Assembly (NCBI GenBank): GCA_036480335.1
Contig: JAZGGH010000139.1
Location: 1-64,000 of the forward strand
DNA length: 64,000 nt
Origin: JAZGER01 sp036480335
GTDB lineage: Bacteria > Pseudomonadota > Gammaproteobacteria > DSM-19610
Direction of reading: 5' to 3'
The notes under the pieces are model-generated. The model searched no databases. It saw only the letters and a list, made by a program, of their open reading frames with translations, and was not told the DNA's origin. Positions 1-8,602 of this stretch are shown in pieces. The stretch's first letter is position 1, and the number at the start of each line of letters is the position of its first letter. The translations under genes and the position numbers were made by a program.

Positions 1-2
1 CG

Positions 3-1289
3 GGTGAAACCAGCAAGACCATCGACATTGCCATTTTGCAGGATAGCCTGATGGAAGGGGATGAAACCTTCTCGGTTGCACTGAGTAATGTGATGAATGG
101 TGTCATCATTGATGCCTCAGGGCAGGCTACGATTACTGATGACGAGCCGAGTGTCTGTGGTGTTCCGAGCTATGACAAGGCGAATGAGCAGGTCATGTTA
201 CTGTGGAAGGATTGCCAGACAGGTGCATGGTCAGTCAGAGCTACAGGTGGAGGTGCTGCAACGACAGTTAGTTTTGTTGGTGACGTTGTTGCAGGTCAGG
301 ACATCCTGAGCATCAGCGGTTTTAGCCTGGAAGGTGCTGATACACTGGATAATACGACTGATTCCAAACGGATTCATTTTGTACTCAAGGTAGCGGGAAC
401 AGGCCAGGATGGTTACCAGTTTACTCCTGCAACTGATGCTGGTACCTGTTTTGATCTCCAGAATCCAGGTATTCCTGTGCTGGTGGGTGCTAATCGTACC
501 CCAATTACAGGAGCATTTGATCTGTCAACATTGAGCGCCTGTACTATTATGTCGAGCATTTCTATTGATGATGTGACTGTCAGCGAGGCTGATGCTACAG
601 CAAGCTTTACGGTCAGTTTATCTGCAGTCAGCAATGATGCAGTGATAATAGATTATGTGACACAGGCAGGCACAGCCACCGCTGATACAGATTATACGCA
701 TGTGGATACACCGATAACGCTGACTTTTGCACCTGGCGAAACCAGCAAGACAATCGATATTGCTATCTTGCAGGATATGCTGGTTGAAGATGTAGAAAAC
801 TTTACGGTTAAGCTGAGTAATGCCACCGCTGCTACACTGGCAGATACAACTGGTATTGCGACGATCATTGATGATGAAGTCAATGCCTGCGGCCAGCCGA
901 GTTTTATCCCGAGCATCGATCAGGCCGTTTATTTATGGCGTGACTGTGGTACGGATAATTGGCATCTGGCGGCAACGGCAGGTGGTACGGCTACACAGAT
1001 CATATATCTGGGTGATGTTACATCCGATCAGCCGCTGACAAATATTAATCCCGTTAGCATTGAGGTCAATGACATACTGGATTCGAATTCAGACCCTGCG
1101 ATTGTTGACTTTTCTCTCAAGATGAAAAATACGGGATCGGATGGTTTTGATTTTACTACCTCAAACGGAACCAATACCTGTTTCACTGTTCTGCCTGCTT
1201 CTCAAGGTGGTGGTACTGTGATCGTAGGTGCAGCAAAGACCGTCTTTACTGCGCCCTTTGATCTTGAAACTCTGGGTGCCTGTCAATAG
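3..1289 (+). CDS. Calx-beta/cysteine-module surface protein, 5'-truncated by window edge
   Basis: The reading frame is open from the first base, so the gene starts outside the window. The visible part contains the end of one Calx-beta domain (typical ending TITDDE), a cysteine-containing module at 156-542, a complete Calx-beta domain at about 547-875 (ending ATIIDDE), and a second copy of the cysteine module at 888-1283. The Calx-beta plus module unit is therefore duplicated with a period of about 735 bp; bases 3-50 and 738-785 are nearly the same. Calx-beta domains bind calcium and occur in secreted adhesion and matrix proteins. The same module closes the GH-like protein at 5268-8168. Surface or secreted location is inferred. 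A strong hairpin follows the stop codon. Confidence 0.8.
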   Translation, partial: GETSKTIDIAILQDSLMEGDETFSVALSNVMNGVIIDASGQATITDDEPSVCGVPSYDKANEQVMLLWKDCQTGAWSVRATGGGAATTVSFVGDVVAGQDILSISGFSLEGADTLDNTTDSKRIHFVLKVAGTGQDGYQFTPATDAGTCFDLQNPGIPVLVGANRTPITGAFDLSTLSACTIMSSISIDDVTVSEADATASFTVSLSAVSNDAVIIDYVTQAGTATADTDYTHVDTPITLTFAPGETSKTIDIAILQDMLVEDVENFTVKLSNATAATLADTTGIATIIDDEVNACGQPSFIPSIDQAVYLWRDCGTDNWHLAATAGGTATQIIYLGDVTSDQPLTNINPVSIEVNDILDSNSDPAIVDFSLKMKNTGSDGFDFTTSNGTNTCFTVLPASQGGGTVIVGAAKTVFTAPFDLETLGACQ

Positions 1290-1312
1290 CTCAGGGCTTC
1301 GATAAAGCTGAG

Positions 1313-1355
1313 CAGGCCGTTAACCAGATAACGGGTTAACGGCCTGACTTGTTTT
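1313..1355 (+). terminator. Rho-independent terminator after the Calx-beta gene
   Basis: A perfect 13-bp inverted repeat (CAGGCCGTTAACC at 1313-1325 and its complement at 1334-1346) with an 8-base loop is followed by a T-rich stretch ending in TTTT at 1352-1355. It lies 24 bp after the stop codon. Confidence 0.8.
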
Positions 1356-1428
1356 CAAGGGAAAAAGATCTGCAATACGTGGCAGCTTGTTGGTCAGTAT
1401 ACAGTTCTGTAAATCAACCAGATTTCAT

Positions 1429-1572
1429 TAACAGCCTGTTGAAAAACCTCATGCGGCACAATCCGGCGTTAAAAATCAGCTCAAAATGCTCATCTACTTG
1501 TGTGTACACTGCGCTTTTTCGCCAATTTTTCCTTGTCTTGCGCTCGCCTGAGGCTTTTTCAACAACCTGTTA
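1429..1572 (-). mobile_element. MITE-like inverted-repeat element, copy 1
   Basis: About 144 bp bounded by TA and terminal inverted repeats of the type ACAGnCTGTTGAAAAA. The other copies are at 11727-11871 (opposite orientation) and 55518-55662 (same orientation). The interior is closely similar in all three (GCGGCACAATCC..., TTGTCTTGCGCTCGCCTGAG). There is no room for a transposase, so any mobility must be in trans. Strand here is arbitrary and set so that copy 2, next to fliT, is plus. Confidence 0.85.
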
Positions 1573-1825
1573 GACGAGTTTTTCACTCTATCTTTGTCTT
1601 TCATTAGCTTGCCAGCAGGTTTTGCTGTATTTCAAAAGTAACTGGCTTCAGAAAGCAATTGGCAGGGCGATATATTGTGCATTCTCGAACTATTTTGATC
1701 AGCCTGACTCTAATCAAAAATTATCAGTCATTCTGTTAAATGATTGAATACCGGATTGTTTTGATATTCAATGCGTGCGATAAATAGTGATTAGCAATGA
1801 ATGGATAACAATTGAGCGATAAAGC
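1573..1825. other. Intergenic region upstream of the flippase gene
   Basis: AT-rich and without a convincing reading frame. A GG-N9-GC sequence near 1653 resembles a sigma-54 site but has the wrong spacing. I see no other clear promoter. The flippase/GH pair downstream must be transcribed from here or from further upstream. Confidence 0.4.
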
Positions 1826-3361
1826 ATGAGTTCTGTCAAAAAGCATTATGGATTTTCAGCAATAAGCCGGAGTCTACGGCCTTTTCTTATCGGCAAAGGC
1901 TTCCGGTTGGTTACTTCACTGACTATTCTGGTGCTGTTAGCACGTTTTCTGCCGCAAAAGCAATATGCTGTTTATATTTCCTTACAGGCATTGGTCACTA
2001 TTGCCGGAGCGTTGTCTTCGGTAGGTATCCAACAGGTTATGCTGAGATATATGCCAGAGTTGCGGGCTGCTGGGAATAACAGCGCTATGTACAGGATGCT
2101 CTCTGTGGGTATGTTTCTCAGAGTGGTTGTGGTGTCCCTGTTTATGCTGTTGGCCTGGCCACTCACAGGCTGGCTGGGTGAGACTTTCAGTATAGAGCAG
2201 TGGCTGTGGGTGTTGCCCTGGTATGCGCTGGTTGGTCTGCTACGTTTAACGGCTATGTCACTTTCCCAGTCGCTGGAAGCTTTGCTGTGGCAGAAACAGG
2301 CTCAATACAGTATGGCGATCGGTGGTATGGCACGCCTGGTCGGCATGTTGATTGCACTGCAACTTGGGGTGATGGATTTGTGGGCGATTGTGATCATCGA
2401 ATTATGCAGTGAAGGCTTGTCTCTGGCACTCCTGTTATATGGCTGGTTCACGCAACGCTCTTCAGATGAGTTACGCCAGGAGGGTAGTCTTGACTGGTGG
2501 TCAGAAAATAAACCACGCGTGTTTCGCTTTGGTGCCTGGAGTGGTTTATTGAACCAGACACGCATCTTGTACGGTAGCGCACCAAACCGCCTATTTGCCG
2601 CACATTATCTGGGCACAGCCGAGTTGGCAGTGCTGGGTTTTGCTGACAGTCTTACCAATCTGGCCAGACGGTTAATGCCAGCAAGAATGTTGATCAGTAT
2701 GATCAGGCCGGTATTTATGGCGAACTACTCCAGTAACCAGGATTTTGGGCAACTGGTGAAAATGTCGAATCTGGTATACCGACTGAATGCAGGTCTGCTT
2801 GCCTTGCCCATTGTTTTGCTATTTGTTGTCGGGGAGCCAATATTTGACTGGTTGACCGGTGGTAAATACGGTATGGCAGCGCCCATTCTAGCTGGATTTC
2901 TGGCATTAATGATTGTCGAAGGTATGCGCAGCATGCTTGAATTACTGGTTCAGGCCGTTGAAAAGAACCAGATTTTATTAACCAATCTGATTCAATCGGT
3001 TTCCCTGTTTCTGGCTATTCCTCTGTTTGAATACGTGGGCTTATGGGCTCTGGTGATTGTGAATATTGTGGGCACGGTAAGCGCAAATTTTGCCATCATT
3101 TATCTATTGAAAAAATATGACTTCCATTATCGTGTTGACGTGGGTCTGTCCCTGTTGATTATGGTGTATGCGGTTATCGCCGGGCTAGCAGGTTGGTGGA
3201 TGTTACAGACATTTGGATCCTATATATTGTCGGCAGTGACCATAGTGATGGTTTACCTGTTGTGTATGCTGGTCAGGCTGCCACTGTTTGATGACGAAAA
3301 GGAAAAACTTAAGCTCCTGATGAAAAATCAATTTAAATCAGCAAAGAAGGCAGCCGCATAA
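1826..3361 (+). CDS. Polysaccharide flippase, Wzx/MATE-type membrane protein
   Basis: A 511-residue polytopic inner-membrane protein with roughly 12-14 hydrophobic segments spread over its whole length. The N-terminus (a basic stretch, then GKGFRLVTSLTILVLLARF) and the repeated paired helices resemble the polysaccharide biosynthesis/O-antigen flippase families of the MOP superfamily. Members flip undecaprenyl-linked glycan units to the periplasm. The stop codon overlaps the ATG of the next gene by one base (TAATG), so the two are translationally coupled, which suggests a shared exopolysaccharide pathway. The substrate cannot be told from sequence. No glycosyltransferases lie beside it here; they may lie to the left of the window. 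Confidence 0.75.
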   Translation: MSSVKKHYGFSAISRSLRPFLIGKGFRLVTSLTILVLLARFLPQKQYAVYISLQALVTIAGALSSVGIQQVMLRYMPELRAAGNNSAMYRMLSVGMFLRVVVVSLFMLLAWPLTGWLGETFSIEQWLWVLPWYALVGLLRLTAMSLSQSLEALLWQKQAQYSMAIGGMARLVGMLIALQLGVMDLWAIVIIELCSEGLSLALLLYGWFTQRSSDELRQEGSLDWWSENKPRVFRFGAWSGLLNQTRILYGSAPNRLFAAHYLGTAELAVLGFADSLTNLARRLMPARMLISMIRPVFMANYSSNQDFGQLVKMSNLVYRLNAGLLALPIVLLFVVGEPIFDWLTGGKYGMAAPILAGFLALMIVEGMRSMLELLVQAVEKNQILLTNLIQSVSLFLAIPLFEYVGLWALVIVNIVGTVSANFAIIYLLKKYDFHYRVDVGLSLLIMVYAVIAGLAGWWMLQTFGSYILSAVTIVMVYLLCMLVRLPLFDDEKEKLKLLMKNQFKSAKKAAA

Positions 3362-4923
3362 TGTTTTATCGAACCGTAAACAGAGTTTCATTGATGTTAA
3401 CCATTTTGTTGTCGCTCACGGTTAGTTCAGCCAGTGCTGTGATGGGTTCGCTGGATATCAAATCATCTGCAGAAGTGATTATTGATATCAAAGACAAGGT
3501 GGTGCTACGTTCTTCTTTTCCTGACCAGCTATTTGGCTTTAATATTAATTATCGCCCTTTTCAGGAGCAGCTCTGGAATAATAATAAACATCAGGTAAAA
3601 GAGGATGTGATTGCATATCTGGCTGAATTTCCCGGTGCTATATTGCGCTATCCTGGTGGGCTTGTGGCTAATGCATTCGACTGGAAAAATGCAGTTGGAC
3701 CTGTGAATCGGCGGTTACCTCAGAAGACTGTTTTCAAACAGCCATCAGCAAGAGTCAGTTTTGGTATTGATGAGTATCTTGCCATGCTGAAACAAGTTGA
3801 TGGCCATTTTTGGTATGTGTTGAACCTGGTCGGAACCCGACCGATGCAACCTCTGCAGGAGGCCAGTGAAAGTCAGGTTGCTAGAAAAAATCTTCGCCTG
3901 GCGGAATATCTGGTTAAGAAAGATCCCGATACGGTGCATTATTACCAACTGGGAAACGAGCTGGATAGACATTTTTATGAGTGGTCGCCTGAAAAATATA
4001 TGACACGGGCGAGAAAAACCATCAAAGAAATAAAATCTGTTGACAAGAATGCTAAGTTTGTTGCTTTTTTACGTGATTTTATCTGGACCTACAAGGAAGA
4101 TAAATCCCGAGGCTCTAATCCTCCAGAAGATTTAATGAAAACTGTCATGGACGGTTTGCCCGAAGTGAAGGATTACTCCCTGCATCATTATTACAATGGC
4201 AAGCGCACGGATGGGCGCTCAAGGGATCTAACATTCTGGCTCAAACGTATGCAGAGAAGTATCCGTACCTATCAGTCGATTCGTGGAGAAGATCCCAGCA
4301 TCTGGATTACGGAACATGCTCGACAGATGAGCAGTACGCGTCCTGCAAAAGATCTAACAATACAATATGTCAGTAATCTTGGCGGTGCGCTGAGTACTGC
4401 AGATTATCTGATTGCCATTGCTCAGGTTCCACAGATTAAAGGTGCCGTCTGGCATGGTTTGAATGCGGGCCCCTGGCAGCTTTTCGATGCGAAAGTTCAT
4501 TACCGGGATTTGCGGCCAAGGCCGGTGTATTGGGGATTGCGGGTGCTGCGGGAAACCCGTTTGCCATTGGTGCTGAAAACAAAGACTAGCAGCCCGAATC
4601 ATAGTGGCTATAAAGGCGGTTACGATGTCAGAGCTGTTGCTTTCAGTGACAATGATCGCAACACACTTGGACTCTGGCTGGTAAATTACGCATCGGAACC
4701 TGTAACTGCAACAATTAACTTCAAGCCATTTTCATCCAGTAAGGTCAATGTGCATCATGTGTATCTGGGGGGAGAAGAGAAACGTGATCCTGATGATTTA
4801 ACTATTGCGCCGAATCAGACAAAGCAGGAACGCCACTTGACAACCGCTGTCAGCAAAGAAGGTTTGTTAACGTTGACCTTGCCACCAGCATCAGTATCGA
4901 ATTACGCAATAACACAGGATTAG
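3361..4923 (+). CDS. Secreted glycoside hydrolase-like protein (clan GH-A-like fold)
   Basis: A 520-residue protein with an N-terminal signal peptide (hydrophobic segment about residues 9-26, ending SSASA). The body resembles TIM-barrel retaining glycosidases. It has FGFNINYRPF near residues 58-67, LRYPGG near 95-100, a probable acid/base glutamate in QLGNE (Glu200) and a probable nucleophile in WITEHA (Glu318). The C-terminal part (about 400-520) looks like the beta-sandwich that follows the barrel in GH39/GH51/GH79-type enzymes. Coupled to the flippase gene, it probably trims or cleaves the exported glycan in the periplasm or outside. Exact GH family and substrate are not resolved. Confidence 0.65.
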   Translation: MFYRTVNRVSLMLTILLSLTVSSASAVMGSLDIKSSAEVIIDIKDKVVLRSSFPDQLFGFNINYRPFQEQLWNNNKHQVKEDVIAYLAEFPGAILRYPGGLVANAFDWKNAVGPVNRRLPQKTVFKQPSARVSFGIDEYLAMLKQVDGHFWYVLNLVGTRPMQPLQEASESQVARKNLRLAEYLVKKDPDTVHYYQLGNELDRHFYEWSPEKYMTRARKTIKEIKSVDKNAKFVAFLRDFIWTYKEDKSRGSNPPEDLMKTVMDGLPEVKDYSLHHYYNGKRTDGRSRDLTFWLKRMQRSIRTYQSIRGEDPSIWITEHARQMSSTRPAKDLTIQYVSNLGGALSTADYLIAIAQVPQIKGAVWHGLNAGPWQLFDAKVHYRDLRPRPVYWGLRVLRETRLPLVLKTKTSSPNHSGYKGGYDVRAVAFSDNDRNTLGLWLVNYASEPVTATINFKPFSSSKVNVHHVYLGGEEKRDPDDLTIAPNQTKQERHLTTAVSKEGLLTLTLPPASVSNYAITQD

Positions 4924-5004
4924 TCAAATTCACTCCTGTTTGTTTAAGACTGCAAATTGCTTGTGATTGTATCTAGTAGGTATATGTAGTTTATTTGTTA
5001 ATAT

Positions 5005-5020
5005 TGTGATCTAAATCACT
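5005..5020 (+). promoter_or_regulatory. CRP/FNR-family operator, CRP-like (TGTGA-N6-TCACT)
   Basis: TGTGATCTAAATCACT matches the CRP half sites TGTGA and TCAC with the standard 6-base centre. It lies about 200 bp upstream of a sigma-54 promoter and 250 bp before the secreted GH-like gene, in an otherwise gene-free 330-bp, AT-rich gap. The protein that binds it is inferred. Confidence 0.55.
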
Positions 5021-5200
5021 AAATAATAAAAATATATTTACAGATTGTCATAAGGCGACAACTTATAAGTCATTGAACTATAAGATATAAAAACATGCCG
5101 CTATTACACTGTCTGTTTTTGGCAACAGTTCGACACATTGTTGCTTTCAAATTTTTAAACAACCTCGAGAAAAGTCATACATATCAGTCTTTGAAATAGA

Positions 5201-5217
5201 TTGGCCTGAATTTTGCT
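5201..5217 (+). promoter_or_regulatory. Sigma-54 promoter before the secreted GH-like gene
   Basis: TTGGCCTGAATTTTGCT has the GG (5203-5204) and GC (5215-5216) doublets exactly 10 bases apart, with the TGGC and TTGC cores of the RpoN consensus. Transcription would start near 5228, leaving a leader of about 40 bases before the GTG at 5268. Confidence 0.7.
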
Positions 5218-5267
5218 TGTTCAGATAATTGATTGTTTGTACCTACTAATTTATTGTGAGGTGTGTT

Positions 5268-8168
5268 GTGAAAAAGTACGTAATGGCAGTTTTTACAGGT
5301 ATTTTGTCTATCCTTATTACAGGGCCTGTATCCGCTGCACCAGCCTATATGGATGATGCTGATACTAGACAACCCCCTGGCAGTACCAGTTTACCTTCTA
5401 TCGCAGGACATAAGTTTCCTCGAATAATGATGGCCGAAACCCAGAGTATGACGGGCGATGCTGAAAAGTATTCAAAATATCAGGTTATTGCGGCCACTGG
5501 TGGGATAATAAAGAAGGTTGCCCGCTTACAGGCAATATATCCTGACCTGATGTATTTCAGGCAGCTGCAGGCAGCTGAATACCTTGGATACACTGATCAG
5601 CATATTCATTGTGCACAAGGCCATGGCGTCGCTTTTGAAAGCACGGCATCGACTACTGGAAATTGTAAAGTGTATGCAGGTCATTGGTTGTATCAGGCGG
5701 GTACAAAAACGCAACAGTCAATTTCAGCAACCGCGAACAGTGTTAAGGTTGCAGATGCCAGCAGGTTTTCAGTCGGGCAATATGTGGTGTTATATAATTC
5801 ACCAGCAGGCTCATTTGCGAATGCTGAACATGCAAAAATTACCGGCCGGAATACGAGTACTAATACTGTAAACCTGCAGCGCGGCTATAAATCGACTGCG
5901 AAAACACATGCTTCCGGAAGCATTATTGCGCAGCATGTGACTGGCCAGGGTGGTAGTTCGATGAACTGGTCGTTCAATATCAGTTCCCAGTCACCAAAAG
6001 ATGCCAGTGGCAAGACATATAATACGGCGATGGTTGATTTTATTCGCAATAATCATAAAAAAGATCACCGTGGTACAACAGCGAATATCAATGTTTCAGG
6101 TTTTCTTTTTGACTCTGATTTTAATTTTATTCTTGCGAATAAAAAAGCCGATGTGAATAATGATTTAATCAGGGATGATGGAATTAGTGGTTCTGGTATC
6201 AACTGGTGGGGTACAGGGATGGACTCTTTTTATACCGGTTTGCGAAATCAGTTCCCGAATAAATACGTTGTTGGTGGGCATCAACTGGCGCGCGGCTTCG
6301 CAGGTGTGAATGGCGCGCAGATGGAAGGCTGGCCTCAATCGAATAATTTTCATAGCCTGATACCTGAATATAAAAACCTGAATTCCAAAATGTCTGTATA
6401 TGGGTATTATATGCACCATGTGAATAAAGGAACTACACACAGTCATGTATTGACCAAAACACCGACCAAAACTTATCCAGATGGTAAGGGAGCAACAACG
6501 AATAAACCCTTTCGTTTTGCGTTCGGTACGGCTCTGATGCAGGATGGCTATTTTGTAACACAAAATTCTCCGTTGAATCCTGATCGCTGGTACGACGAGT
6601 TCTCTGTCGATGTAAATCCTGCATCTGCAAACTATGGTACTGCTATCCGCTCAAACCCATCCAACGAAGCTGTTACAAGGCGTAACCGAGGTTGGCTGGG
6701 ACAGCCATTGGGCAAGTACAAACGCATCTATTCAAATACTGCTTTTGAGCCTGGGCAGTCATTAATTTCAAATGGAACCTTCGATAATAATACCAATGGC
6801 TGGTCTGGTACCAATGTTCAGGTGAGTCGGGATACCGGGAATAAAATTGACGGCGCTGCTGCATTAAAAATATCAAAGCATACTGGAGGATTTAAAGCCA
6901 AGTTACCAAGTGCTCAGGTAAAAGGACCATCAGCCAGTTTGAATAAAGGTGCCTGGTATACATTAGTGTTTTCTGCAAGGTCAGATGTGCCAAGGGAAAT
7001 AAAAGCCAATGTTGGTGGCCATGGTGAGCGATTCATTATTGGTAAAACGTGGAGACGCTACATCATGGCCTTTAAGGCAACAGGAAGTGGCAGTCAGAGG
7101 GTTTCATTTCTTGGCGGACGAGAAAATGTTTCTTTTTCTCTCGACTCTGTACATTTGTTTCGTGGCAATCCAAATGTTTTCAGGCGTGATTTTGAGAATG
7201 GTGTCGTGATTGTTAACGGTACCGCTAGCGCAAAGACTGTGAATTTAGGTGGAACATTACAGCGGATTAAAGGAACACAAGATTCTGTTATTAATAATGG
7301 GTCTCGTATCAATTCAGTGACAATTCAACCCTGGGATGCGGCAATTCTGGTTCGAGAAAAAGGGGCTGGTGTTGGAAGTGGCGGTACAGGTGGCGGTACA
7401 GGTGGCGGTACAGGTGGCGCCATAACTATTTCTGCTAATCCGGTTACTGTTGCTGAAAACTCCGGGAGTGCAAGGTTAGTCGTCAATCTCTCATCGGCGA
7501 GTACTAAAACAGTCACATTGAGATACGACACAAGATCTGGAACAGCTATACAGGGCTCTGATTTCAGATGGCGTGGTGGAGATTTAACCTTTAATCCTGG
7601 CGTTACGAGTAAGGTGATTGATATCCCCATCATAAAGGATGGTATCAGTGAAGCAACTGAAGTCTTTAACGTCAATTTAAAGAATGCTACCAATGCAACA
7701 ATTGATACACCGGTGGTTCAGGTTTCAATAACGGATAGCTCTGGGACAGGCGGTGGCTCTACATCTATTGATGCATGTGGCAAGCCAAAATACACAGCAG
7801 GAGTCGACCAGGGGATATTTATCTGGAAGAACTGTAATACCAATAGCTGGTTCATCAGGGCAATAACGAATGGAAGTACCAACGGCGTTAATTACAAAGG
7901 GCATATTACATCCACAGCGGGATTCAGTCTCATCAATCCTTTCAGTCTGGAGGCGCACGATACGCTGAGGTCGGTTAATTCAGTAAGGTCTGATTATGTC
8001 ATGCGGGTCTATAATGCGGGTGTTGATGGTATTGATCTGGTAGTGCCGAATGGATCAACATCCTGTTTCCATCTGGAATCACCTGCTGCAGCACAGGTCT
8101 TCCTGGGTCAGAAAAAGGTCGCTATGCTATCAAGCTTTGACCTAACAACGCTTCAATTATGTAAATAA
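5268..8168 (+). CDS. Large secreted glycosyl hydrolase-like protein with CBM, Calx-beta and cysteine module
   Basis: I place the start at GTG 5268, with GAGG 6 bases upstream; this yields a clean signal peptide (KKYVMAVFTG...GPVSAAPA) and 966 residues. The N-terminal ~450 residues resemble the putative glycosyl-hydrolase family GHL15 (FPRIMMAETQS, then the DSDFNF and GINWWGTGMDSF stretches). A carbohydrate-binding-like beta-sandwich follows (ISNGTFDNNTNGWSG onward, about nt 6765-7160), then a Gly/Thr linker (7381-7418), a Calx-beta domain (about 7419-7740) and the cysteine module (7776-8162) shared with the first gene in the window. Expression probably depends on sigma-54 and a CRP-like protein (sites at 5201 and 5005). 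The role in extracellular glycan processing is inferred from domains only. Confidence 0.7.
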   Translation: MKKYVMAVFTGILSILITGPVSAAPAYMDDADTRQPPGSTSLPSIAGHKFPRIMMAETQSMTGDAEKYSKYQVIAATGGIIKKVARLQAIYPDLMYFRQLQAAEYLGYTDQHIHCAQGHGVAFESTASTTGNCKVYAGHWLYQAGTKTQQSISATANSVKVADASRFSVGQYVVLYNSPAGSFANAEHAKITGRNTSTNTVNLQRGYKSTAKTHASGSIIAQHVTGQGGSSMNWSFNISSQSPKDASGKTYNTAMVDFIRNNHKKDHRGTTANINVSGFLFDSDFNFILANKKADVNNDLIRDDGISGSGINWWGTGMDSFYTGLRNQFPNKYVVGGHQLARGFAGVNGAQMEGWPQSNNFHSLIPEYKNLNSKMSVYGYYMHHVNKGTTHSHVLTKTPTKTYPDGKGATTNKPFRFAFGTALMQDGYFVTQNSPLNPDRWYDEFSVDVNPASANYGTAIRSNPSNEAVTRRNRGWLGQPLGKYKRIYSNTAFEPGQSLISNGTFDNNTNGWSGTNVQVSRDTGNKIDGAAALKISKHTGGFKAKLPSAQVKGPSASLNKGAWYTLVFSARSDVPREIKANVGGHGERFIIGKTWRRYIMAFKATGSGSQRVSFLGGRENVSFSLDSVHLFRGNPNVFRRDFENGVVIVNGTASAKTVNLGGTLQRIKGTQDSVINNGSRINSVTIQPWDAAILVREKGAGVGSGGTGGGTGGGTGGAITISANPVTVAENSGSARLVVNLSSASTKTVTLRYDTRSGTAIQGSDFRWRGGDLTFNPGVTSKVIDIPIIKDGISEATEVFNVNLKNATNATIDTPVVQVSITDSSGTGGGSTSIDACGKPKYTAGVDQGIFIWKNCNTNSWFIRAITNGSTNGVNYKGHITSTAGFSLINPFSLEAHDTLRSVNSVRSDYVMRVYNAGVDGIDLVVPNGSTSCFHLESPAAAQVFLGQKKVAMLSSFDLTTLQLCK
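7381..7418 (+). repeat. 12-bp tandem repeat coding a Gly-Thr linker
   Basis: Three consecutive copies of a 12-bp unit (GGCGGTACAGGT) encode a GTGG-type linker between the glycan-binding part and the Calx-beta domain. Such repeats can vary in copy number by slippage; each unit adds four residues and keeps the frame. Confidence 0.8.
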
Positions 8169-8196
8169 CATAACTGATTGTTCTTTCTGAAGGATG

Positions 8197-8231
8197 GCCT
8201 CCCACACTCTGTGAGTTTGGGAGGCTTTTTT
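8197..8231 (+). terminator. Rho-independent terminator
   Basis: An 8-bp stem (GCCTCCCA at 8197-8204 with TGGGAGGC at 8218-8225) is followed directly by six T residues. It lies 28 bp after the large secreted gene and separates it from the flagellar block. Confidence 0.85.
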
Positions 8232-8479
8232 ATGCGCGCATATGTAAAAGGATAGTCGAGATACCCTAAATTATATTTAAAGAATTCCATTATTCTGAAT
8301 TCAGGTGTTTCTGAATTGATGTTATCGAGAAAATCTTCTCAATATAAAGAGTTAGCCGGTTTTCTTCTCCTCAGATTGAATAAATAGCGTTAAATGGCAA
8401 TCTCGGATAAAGGATAATATCCAGTAAAAACAATTTATTATGAATGCCATTATTGTGAAGTTATTCACAACACTATGGC

Positions 8480-8506
8480 TAAAGAAAATTGCCCCCTGAA
8501 CGTTAC
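8480..8506 (+). promoter_or_regulatory. Possible sigma-28 (FliA) promoter for flagellin
   Basis: TAAAGAAA at 8480-8487 matches the sigma-28 -35 (TAAAGTTT) in 6 of 8 bases. After exactly 11 bases comes AACGTTAC, a weak match to GCCGATAA (CG and TA kept). It is 97 bp upstream of the flagellin start. No GG-N10-GC sigma-54 site was found in this 434-bp gap. The assignment is tentative. Confidence 0.35.
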
Positions 8507-8602
8507 AGAGACCGGAAGCGGTAAATACCACCTGAGTGAGTATATCCGCTAAGTTCAATATCCATGATGAATATCATGGCCCTAATCGGGAGTTATAAAA
8601 TA

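Noticed and set aside
1652..1665. Sigma-54-like GG...GC before the flippase gene
   Set aside because: The doublets are 9, not 10, bases apart and the -12 core is poor.
6165..6563. 132-codon frame on the minus strand within the secreted GH-like gene
   Set aside because: It lies wholly inside a well-supported gene, has no ribosome-binding site and no protein-like pattern.
8478..8492. Sigma-54-like GG...GC before flagellin
   Set aside because: The spacing is 12 bases; RpoN sites need 10.
8522..8552. Second sigma-28-like candidate (TAAA ... TCCGCTAA)
   Set aside because: The gap between boxes is 19 bases rather than 15.
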